Assembly: GCA_017619755.1 (NCBI GenBank)
Contig: JAFZRU010000044.1
Coordinates: 1 to 47,799, forward strand
Length of the DNA: 47,799 nucleotides
Reading direction: 5' to 3'
From: Prevotella sp.
Lineage (GTDB): Bacteria > Bacteroidota > Bacteroidia > Bacteroidales > Bacteroidaceae
The notes beneath the pieces were generated by a model. The model saw only the letters and a program-made list of their open reading frames with translations. It made no database searches and was not told the DNA's origin. Shown one piece after another: positions 42,290-47,799 of this stretch. The first letter of the stretch is position 1. Each line of letters opens with the position of its first letter. Made by a program: the position numbers and the translations under genes.

Positions 42290-43483
42290 CTATTCCAGTT
42301 GCTCCAAGGCCTGACGGATACGGCGGAGGGCCTCGCGGATGTTGTCATCGCTCGTGGCATAGCTCATGCGGAAGCACTCGGGGTCGCCGAAGGCGTCGCC
42401 GCCCACCGTGGCCACGTGGGCTTCCTCAAGGAGGTAGAGGGCCAGTTCGGTGGAGTTGTTGATGGTTTTGCCTCCGTAACTCTTGCCGTAGAAGCTGTTG
42501 CACTTGGGGAAGAGGTAGAAGGCTCCCTCGGGGCGGTTCACCTCCAAGCCGGGGATGTCGCGGGCCAGTTCGACGATGAGGTCGCGCCTCCGCTCGAAGG
42601 CCTGGCGCATCTCTTCCACGCATAGCTGCGACTGTGTGTATGCCGCCTCCGCTGCCTTCTGGCTCACGGAGCATGCGCCGCTGGTATATTGCCCCTGCAA
42701 CTTGTTGCATCCCTTGACAATCCACTCCGGACCGGCCATGTATCCTATTCTCCATCCCGTCATGGCGTATGCCTTGGAAACGCCGTTGATGATGATGGTG
42801 CGCTCCTTCATGCCTTCAAACTGGGCGATGCTCTCGTGGCTGCCGGTGTAGTTGATGTGCTCGTAGATCTCGTCGGCGATGACGAAGAGGTCGTCGTGTG
42901 ACAGCACCACGTCGGCCAGGGCGCGAAGCTCTTCCTTGGTATAGACGCTGCCGGTGGGGTTGCTGGGCGAGCAGATGACGAGGAGGCGCGTGCGGGGGGT
43001 GATGGCGTCCTCCAACTGCTTGGCGGTCATCTTGAAGTCCTGTCCGAAGCCGGTGGGCACGATGACGGGCGTCCCGCCGGCGAGCTTGGCCATCTGTGGG
43101 TAGCTCACCCAATAGGGCGCGGGGATGATGACTTCGTCGCCGTCGTCCACCAAGGCGAGCATGGTGTTGCACACCGCCTGCTTGGCGCCGTTGGAGACGA
43201 GTATTTCGCTGGGAGAGTAGCTCAGGCCGTTCTCACGCTTGAGTTTCTCGACGATGGCTTGGCGCAGGGCCGGGTAGCCGGGCACGGGGGAGTATTTCGA
43301 CCAGTTGTCGTCAATGGCTTGCTTGGCGCTCTCCTTGATGCCGTCGGGCGTGTTGAAGTCGGGCTCCCCCACGCTGAGGTTGATCACGTCGATGCCTTGG
43401 GCTTTCATCTCGCTGCTCTTCTGCGACATCACAAGTGTGGCCGAGGGGGCCAGACGCATGAGTCTTTGGGATAGTTGTGCCAT
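42290..43483 (-). CDS. aspC: Class I aspartate aminotransferase
   Basis: A 397-residue PLP enzyme of fold type I, subgroup I-gamma-like. Marks are INLSVGEPDFNTPDGIKESA, PSNPTGSVYTKEELRAL, the substrate-Arg and PLP-binding DEIYEHINYTG, and the Schiff-base Lys in NGVSKAYAMTGWRIGYMAG. The end has YLFPKCNSFYGK and the Arg-containing FRMSYATSDDNIREAL. It transfers the amino group between aspartate and 2-oxoglutarate; broader activity is possible. It is monocistronic, with TATCTTTG at 43504-43511 (minus) as -7 box and a short leader. Confidence 0.92.
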   Translation of the reverse strand: MAQLSQRLMRLAPSATLVMSQKSSEMKAQGIDVINLSVGEPDFNTPDGIKESAKQAIDDNWSKYSPVPGYPALRQAIVEKLKRENGLSYSPSEILVSNGAKQAVCNTMLALVDDGDEVIIPAPYWVSYPQMAKLAGGTPVIVPTGFGQDFKMTAKQLEDAITPRTRLLVICSPSNPTGSVYTKEELRALADVVLSHDDLFVIADEIYEHINYTGSHESIAQFEGMKERTIIINGVSKAYAMTGWRIGYMAGPEWIVKGCNKLQGQYTSGACSVSQKAAEAAYTQSQLCVEEMRQAFERRRDLIVELARDIPGLEVNRPEGAFYLFPKCNSFYGKSYGGKTINNSTELALYLLEEAHVATVGGDAFGDPECFRMSYATSDDNIREALRRIRQALEQLE

Positions 43484-43503
43484 GATATGGTTTTTGTTAA
43501 TTG

Positions 43504-43511
43504 CAAAGATA
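43504..43511 (-). promoter_or_regulatory. -7 box of aspC
   Basis: TATCTTTG on the minus strand at 43504-43511, followed by GCAATTAAC and the start codon at 43481-43483, giving a leader of about 15 nt. Confidence 0.55.
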
Positions 43512-43619
43512 AGGCATTATTTTTGAAAAAACGCACAAATCGTCACTTTATTTCATTTTTTTTCTTCCACTTTTCTTTTTTCCTCCTTTTTTCGGCTCCC
43601 ATGGGGGCGATGGCGTGCC

Positions 43620-44828
43620 TCACAGGTGGAGATTGTGGCCCATGCGCTCCTTCTTCGTGCGCAGGTAGCCGATGTTGTAGGGGGTGGGCGTGGTTTCGAT
43701 GGGGATGTTCTCCACGATTTCAAGACCGTAGGCTTCCAAGCCCACGCGCTTGACGGGATTGTTGGTGAGCAGCCTCATCTTGTGGATGCCCAGGTGGCGC
43801 AGCATCTGCGCGCCGCAGCCGTAGTCGCGCTCGTCGGGCTTGAAACCGAGGTGGGTGTTGGCATCCACCGTGTCGTAGCCCTCCTCTTGCAACTTGTAGG
43901 CGGCAATCTTGTTCATCAGACCGATGCCGCGGCCCTCCTGCTGCATGTAAACGAGGACACCCTTGCCCTCCTTCTCTATCATCTGCAGCGACTTGTGCAA
44001 CTGCTCGCCGCAGTCGCAACGTTGGCTGCCGAGGATGTCGCCGGTGGCGCACGAGGAGTGCACCCTCACCATTATTGGTTCGTCGTCGGCCCAGGTGCCC
44101 TTGATGAGTGCGAAATGCTCCAGGCCGTTGCTCTTCTGACGGAAGGGGATGAGTTTGAAATGTCCATAGGTGGTGGGCATGTCCACCTCCGTTCCCACGT
44201 CGATGAGAGAGTCGCGCTGCAGGCGGTAGGCGATCATGTCCTTGATGGTGATGATTTTCAGGTCGTGTTCGCGGGCCATCTCTTGCAGTTGCGGCATGCG
44301 GGCCATCGTGCCGTCGTCGTTCATGATCTCCATCAGGGCGCCGGCGGGGTAGAGGCCGGCAAGGCGGCACAGGTCGATGGTGGCCTCCGTGTGGCCGCTG
44401 CGCCGCAGCACGCCGTGGTCCTGGGCGTAGAGGGGGTTGATGTGGCCGGGGCGGCCGAAGGTGGCGGGGGTGGAGGAGGGGTCGGCCAGCGCACGGATGG
44501 TGGCGGCGCGGTCGTATGCGCTCACTCCGGTGCCGCAGCCCTCCAACTTGTCGATGGTCACGGTGAAGGGGGTGCCAAGGAGTGAGGTGTTGTCCGACAC
44601 CTGGGGTTGAAGGTCGAGCTCGCGGCAGCGTGAGATGGTGATGGGTGCGCAAAGGAGGCCGCGGGCGTGCTTGAGCATGAAATTCACCTTTTCCGGCGTC
44701 ACCTTCTCGGCGGCGATGATGAGGTCGCCCTCGTTCTCGCGGTCTTCATCGTCAACGACGATGACAAACTTCCCTTGACGGAAGTCGTCCACCGCGCTCT
44801 CTATCCTTTCTGTCAGTTTCTTGTCCAT
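43620..44828 (-). CDS. ribBA: RibBA: DHBP synthase/GTP cyclohydrolase II
   Basis: A 402-residue bifunctional riboflavin enzyme. Residues 1-205 are 3,4-dihydroxy-2-butanone 4-phosphate synthase ([59 protein letters not shown]). Residues 206-402 are GTP cyclohydrolase II, with zinc ligands in [38 protein letters not shown] and the C-terminal [15 protein letters not shown]. Both sites are complete. It supplies both precursors for lumazine. It lies 45 nt downstream of the LptF/LptG-type gene and may be co-transcribed with it. No FMN riboswitch is seen in the short upstream space. Confidence 0.95.
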   Translation of the reverse strand: MDKKLTERIESAVDDFRQGKFVIVVDDEDRENEGDLIIAAEKVTPEKVNFMLKHARGLLCAPITISRCRELDLQPQVSDNTSLLGTPFTVTIDKLEGCGTGVSAYDRAATIRALADPSSTPATFGRPGHINPLYAQDHGVLRRSGHTEATIDLCRLAGLYPAGALMEIMNDDGTMARMPQLQEMAREHDLKIITIKDMIAYRLQRDSLIDVGTEVDMPTTYGHFKLIPFRQKSNGLEHFALIKGTWADDEPIMVRVHSSCATGDILGSQRCDCGEQLHKSLQMIEKEGKGVLVYMQQEGRGIGLMNKIAAYKLQEEGYDTVDANTHLGFKPDERDYGCGAQMLRHLGIHKMRLLTNNPVKRVGLEAYGLEIVENIPIETTPTPYNIGYLRTKKERMGHNLHL

Positions 44829-44873
44829 GTGCTTGTCGTGTTTTCCACACCCTTTCGGATGGGTGGGCGTGGC

Positions 44874-46805
44874 TTATATTAATAATGTGTCGGATGGGGT
44901 GTCGGCGAGGCCTTTTTCCTTTATTCTCGCCGTCACCTTGCGGTTGGTGTTCTTGATGGTGCGGAGGTCCTTGAGCAGGCGCAGGCGGAAGGTCCACATG
45001 CGGATGTAGAGGAAGGCGCCCACGGGAACGAGGATGGCGGCCAGGCTGTTGAGCCACCGGTGCTCGAAGGGTCGTGTGTGGGCTTTCTCCGACACCACGG
45101 GATATTGCCCCAAGAGGCCCAGGATGATGCGGTCGCGGGTGTTGGAGAGGTCTTCGATCACCTCCTCCAGTTCCTCGCTGATGCGCTCTATTTCGTGGTC
45201 GGGTTGGTATTTGAAGAACACCTTGATGATATTGGGTGGCGACTTGAGGTTGTGCTCGTGAGAGTATTGCGTCACCTCCTCGCTGATGCGTTCCAAGCGG
45301 GCGACGTCGGAGGCGTAGTTGGGGTCGTTGATGATCACCTCCTTGCCCATGACGCTGCGCTTGCGCCTCATGCCGAGGATGCGCATGCCCAAGGTGATGT
45401 AGGAGTCGAGGTTGAACACGGCGGAGTCGTTGTTGGCCTTGTAGGTGATGAATGCCGCCGTGGGGGCGAGGATGGCGGTGGCCATTCCCTTTCCAAACCA
45501 GATGTTCCAGGCTCCAATCTTGGCCATGCGGTAGCCGGTGTTGTCGAGGATGTAGAAGATGATGAAGACGACGATGGAGGCGATGATGGGGATGCCCAGT
45601 CCTCCCTTGCGGATGATGGCTCCCAAGGGCGCACCGATGAAGAAGAAGATGATGCAGGAGAGTGAAAGCACGAACTTGTTGAGGGCCTCGAGCTTGTGCT
45701 GCCTGAGGTACAGGTCGCCGTCGCTGGTGGTCATGCTCTTGAAGTCGAGTTCGCTCATATGTTGGTTGACCTTCGAGAGGGCTTGGTTGACTGCCTGCCG
45801 TTGCTTGTCGGGGGGGAGGTGCTGGTACAGGCTGTCGAAGTTGAACTGCTTGCTGCGCGCGGCGGCAAGGGCGCGCAGGGAGTCGGCCTTGGTGATGCCG
45901 TTGATGTTGAACGTGTAGAGCTTCGCCTCCTTGAAGTAGGCGCGGCCTATGCTGTCGTAGGTGACGTTGAGCGAGTCGATGTCGGCACGGATTTGGTTGA
46001 GGCTCTTGGCCTGTGCGTTCTGGCCGAAGACCTCTGCGTCGGCAAGGTTGAAGTCGCCGTCGAAGTCGATGACGATGCGCTTGTTCCAGAAGGTCTCGCG
46101 GCGGTAAGGCACCTGCGCGGCGCCACCCAACTCGCTATTGCGCATGTTCTCAAACCACTCGCCGCTGTACAGGGTGAGCACCAAGTGCTTCTTCTCGGCG
46201 GTGGACTGCAACATGCCGGAGTCGGCCAGGACAATGGCGGCATCCTCGTAGCTGTCGGTCATCCTGTAAATCATGATGCCGTAGAGCATGCCGCTCTTCA
46301 AGTCCTTCTTCTGGACGTAGATGTTGCAGTTGGGGATGCCGTCGTAGAAGATGCCCTCCGGGATTTCCAACTCCGGGCTCTTCTGCTTCATGGAGATGAG
46401 GAGTTGGCCAATCTTCTTTTTCGACCGGGGGCCGACGTTGTTTTGGAAATAGAAGGAGAGAAGGGCGATGCAGGTGACGATGATGGCCAAGGGGCGCAAT
46501 GTCTGCATCAGGGAGATGCCGGCGGCCTTGATGGCCGTGAGCTCCGAACTCTCGCCCAAGTTGCCGAAAGCGATGAGCGATGAGAGGAGAATGGCAAGGG
46601 GAAGGGCTTGTGGCACCATCATGAGGGCCATGTAGGTGAAGAACTGCGCAAGAATGTCGAGGGTGAGGCCCTTGCCGATGAGCTGGTCCACATATTGCCA
46701 CACGAACTGCATCATCAGGACGAAAAGGCTGATGAAGAACGTGCCCACGAAGAGCAGCGCGAATTGCTTGATGATGAGTATGTAGAGCTTCTTTATTCCT
46801 AACAT
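44874..46805 (-). CDS. LptF/LptG (YjgP/YjgQ) family permease
   Basis: A 643-residue inner-membrane protein, part of the LptB2FG machine that extracts lipopolysaccharide. Three N-terminal helices (FALLFVGTFFISLFVLMMQF; ALMMVPQALPLAILLSSLIA; LAIIVTCIALLSFYF) precede a periplasmic domain (about 125-385) and three further helices from VLSLSCIIFFFIGAPLGAII onward. The conserved KKIGQLLISMKQKSP and EIPEGIFYDGIPN motifs are present. A cytoplasmic-side C-terminal extension of about 150 residues is predicted to be partly helical and is usual in Bacteroidota. The ATG at 46803-46805 is preferred over the TTG two codons upstream. Confidence 0.9.
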   Translation of the reverse strand: MLGIKKLYILIIKQFALLFVGTFFISLFVLMMQFVWQYVDQLIGKGLTLDILAQFFTYMALMMVPQALPLAILLSSLIAFGNLGESSELTAIKAAGISLMQTLRPLAIIVTCIALLSFYFQNNVGPRSKKKIGQLLISMKQKSPELEIPEGIFYDGIPNCNIYVQKKDLKSGMLYGIMIYRMTDSYEDAAIVLADSGMLQSTAEKKHLVLTLYSGEWFENMRNSELGGAAQVPYRRETFWNKRIVIDFDGDFNLADAEVFGQNAQAKSLNQIRADIDSLNVTYDSIGRAYFKEAKLYTFNINGITKADSLRALAAARSKQFNFDSLYQHLPPDKQRQAVNQALSKVNQHMSELDFKSMTTSDGDLYLRQHKLEALNKFVLSLSCIIFFFIGAPLGAIIRKGGLGIPIIASIVVFIIFYILDNTGYRMAKIGAWNIWFGKGMATAILAPTAAFITYKANNDSAVFNLDSYITLGMRILGMRRKRSVMGKEVIINDPNYASDVARLERISEEVTQYSHEHNLKSPPNIIKVFFKYQPDHEIERISEELEEVIEDLSNTRDRIILGLLGQYPVVSEKAHTRPFEHRWLNSLAAILVPVGAFLYIRMWTFRLRLLKDLRTIKNTNRKVTARIKEKGLADTPSDTLLI

Positions 46806-46949
46806 TCCCAAAGGGCTTCTGGCGCGTCCACGAAGACGGCATGCAAAATTACGACAAATAATTCAGAAACCCATATTTTTTTCACTTTTTTGAAGCATGG
46901 GCATGGGGGTGGATGTTTTTTCCACCATTTCGTAACTATTCAGCAATCA

Positions 46950-47101
46950 TTTATTTCAACACGAATTTCCACGAATTAATCATAAATTATTTAGAAAAAC
47001 CCAAAAAATTACCTGGTACGATTGTCAACATATAATTGCCATATAATTAATCATAAATTGTTGTGCATCAGGATTAATGGGATATTCGTAATCATTCGTG
47101 T
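46950..47101. repeat. ATATAATT tandem and ATTCGTG repeats, copy 2
   Basis: ACACGAATTTCCACGAATTA (46959-46978) and TATTCGTAATCATTCGTG (47083-47100) flank two units of the ATATAATTxxCC type (47030-47051). The components match 23378-23455 in a different order. The rest of 46806-47101 shows no gene. Confidence 0.65.
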
Positions 47102-47497
47102 TCACAACCCGGTGGACGTTCGCAGCTGGTCGAAATTTTGATCCCAAATGTCGATGAGGCTTTCCACGTCCTCCCACAGGGCGAAATCCGTGATATGGAG
47201 GATGTAGCCGCCTGTCACCTCCGTGTGGATGATGCGAAGCTCCAAGTAGGCTGCCGGGTCTGTCTCGTCATCCCACCGCAGGCGTATATGGCTGTTTCTC
47301 ACACGTTCGAGGATGGTCGCACTGCGTTTCTCCTGATGGCGCCACTCATCGCCCCAGGTGAAATGCAACTTGCCGTGCTCTTCATGCACCTTGTCGGCTA
47401 TCCATCGGCTAAGGCCGCCGTCGGTGCTGATGACCTTCCAAATGATGTTGGCCGATGTGGAGCGAAGGTCGTGCTCTATCTCTATCTTCTTCTTCAT
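47102..47497 (-). CDS. START-like (SRPBCC superfamily) protein
   Basis: A 131-residue cytoplasmic protein of the AHSA1-related START-like family that is conserved in Bacteroidota. It begins KKIEIEHDLRSTSANIIWKV, continues through LSRWIADKV and LHFTWGDEW, and ends with a long C-terminal helix, EDVESLIDIWDQNFDQLRTS, that would close the hydrophobic cavity. The fold binds lipids or other small hydrophobic molecules; the ligand is unknown. Its promoter is a full consensus match (TTTG, 20 nt, TAAATTTG), so it is a single-gene unit. Confidence 0.88.
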   Translation of the reverse strand: MKKKIEIEHDLRSTSANIIWKVISTDGGLSRWIADKVHEEHGKLHFTWGDEWRHQEKRSATILERVRNSHIRLRWDDETDPAAYLELRIIHTEVTGGYILHITDFALWEDVESLIDIWDQNFDQLRTSTGL

Positions 47498-47533
47498 GAT
47501 GTATTAGGTTGTGTGATGAGTGCCATACCGCTG

Positions 47534-47565
47534 CAAATTTACGATTTTTATGTGAAATCATCAAA
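47534..47565 (-). promoter_or_regulatory. Promoter of the START-like gene
   Basis: Minus strand: TTTG at 47562-47565, a 20-nt spacer, TAAATTTG at 47534-47541. A complete consensus match. Confidence 0.7.
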
Positions 47566-47580
47566 AAAAAATGGGAATTT

Positions 47581-47611
47581 TTTGTGCGTTGAAAAAAAAT
47601 GATTACCTTTG
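47581..47611 (+). promoter_or_regulatory. Promoter of the tRNA gene
   Basis: TTTG at 47581-47584, a 19-nt spacer and TACCTTTG at 47604-47611. Transcription would start about 10 nt before the tRNA. Confidence 0.7.
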
Positions 47612-47628
47612 CACCCGCAAAAAACGAT

Positions 47629-47702
47629 GGCGGGATAGCTCAGCTGGTTAGAGCGCATGATTCATAATCATGAGGTCGCCGGTTCAATCCCGGCTCCCGC
47701 TA
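47629..47702 (+). tRNA. tRNA with CAT anticodon (tRNA-Met or CAU-Ile2)
   Basis: Full cloverleaf: acceptor GGCGGGA with TCCCGCT (G-U at pair 1-72), D arm GCTCAGCTGGTTAGAGC, anticodon stem CATGA/TCATG around TTCATAA, and T arm GCCGG/CCGGC with TTCAATC. The anticodon is CAT. The 3' CCA is not encoded (ACA follows). Elongator Met is most likely; a lysidine-modified Ile tRNA cannot be excluded by eye. The 1-72 G-U is not the open C-A pair of a typical initiator. Confidence 0.93.
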
Positions 47703-47711
47703 CAATGAAAG

Positions 47712-47750
47712 TCAGAGAGTTACGAAGTTCGTGACTCTCTGATTTTTTTT
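47712..47750 (+). terminator. Intrinsic terminator of the tRNA
   Basis: TCAGAGAGT (47712-47720) pairs with ACTCTCTGA (47734-47742), extended inwards by ACGAA/TTCGT with one G-U pair, and followed by eight T. Confidence 0.9.
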
Positions 47751-47753
47751 AGG

Positions 47754-47775
47754 GTGATACGAAAGTGATACGAAA
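47754..47775. repeat. Two tandem GTGATACGAAA units
   Basis: GTGATACGAAA occurs twice without spacing at 47754-47764 and 47765-47775, directly after the tRNA terminator. Short repeats just past a tRNA can be recombinase arm or attachment sites; the window ends too soon to tell. Confidence 0.6.
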
Positions 47776-47799
47776 ATTTTAGAAAAGAGATTCCCCAAA

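Noticed and set aside
44829-44873. FMN riboswitch before ribBA
   Set aside because: The intergenic space is only 45 nt and lacks the conserved RFN elements.

Overview
The window looks like a chromosome segment of a gut- or rumen-type Prevotella (Bacteroidota, Prevotellaceae). The evidence is the recurring Bacteroidota promoter form (TTTG or TTG, about 20 nt, then TAnnTTTG), few clear Shine-Dalgarno sequences, a PorT-type type IX secretion protein, a stand-alone AICAR transformylase, an exbB-exbD-exbD-tonB operon and many secreted glycoside hydrolases. Most genes are GC-rich. Two stretches (about 1-2,080 and 12,080-18,300) are visibly AT-richer with different codon use, and they hold the accessory genes.

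Layout. 1-2,080: possible end of an IS21-like element, a DUF234-type ATPase and a broken helix-turn-helix remnant. 2,119-12,082: a plus-strand carbohydrate operon (DUF2264, GH105, GH2, GH51, double GH43) behind one good promoter; the set suits trimming of arabinogalactan or pectic side chains, and no SusC/SusD pair is in view. 12,297-18,230: an AT-rich island that reads like a defence or conflict locus: WYL regulator, ASCH-like protein, unknown protein, candidate structured RNA, T5orf172-type small protein, a protein with a possible EVE/PUA-like domain fused to a PD-(D/E)XK nuclease, and a RhuM-like/Doc toxin-antitoxin pair. Two near-identical operator-promoters sit in this island, and a perfect 34-bp palindrome lies inside the presumed antitoxin gene. 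18,455-21,855: minus-strand large secreted protein followed by a 56-residue protein with a double-glycine motif. 21,856-22,683: a candidate sRNA, a 9-bp-period CTATAG array and a 227-bp dispersed repeat.

22,684-35,992: mainly housekeeping genes: aquaporin, class II aldolase, secreted SGNH esterase, NAD(P)HX repair enzyme, an in-frame HPRT-adenylate kinase fusion, Obg, PgeF, PurH (transformylase only), L19, a 5'-nucleotidase split into two genes in reversed domain order, PorT and a small ferredoxin. 36,388-42,054 (minus): ExbB-ExbD-ExbD-TonB-PstS-like-TPR operon. 42,290-47,497 (minus): aspartate aminotransferase, RibBA, LptF/LptG-type permease and a START-like protein. A CAT-anticodon tRNA closes the window.

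All family assignments are from reading motifs by eye; no database search was run. The strongest leads for something undescribed are the 12.3-18.2 kb island (shared operator, candidate RNA, possible modified-base-sensing nuclease, palindrome in the antitoxin gene), the short promoter-terminator sRNA unit near 22.1 kb, and the CTATAG nonamer arrays.
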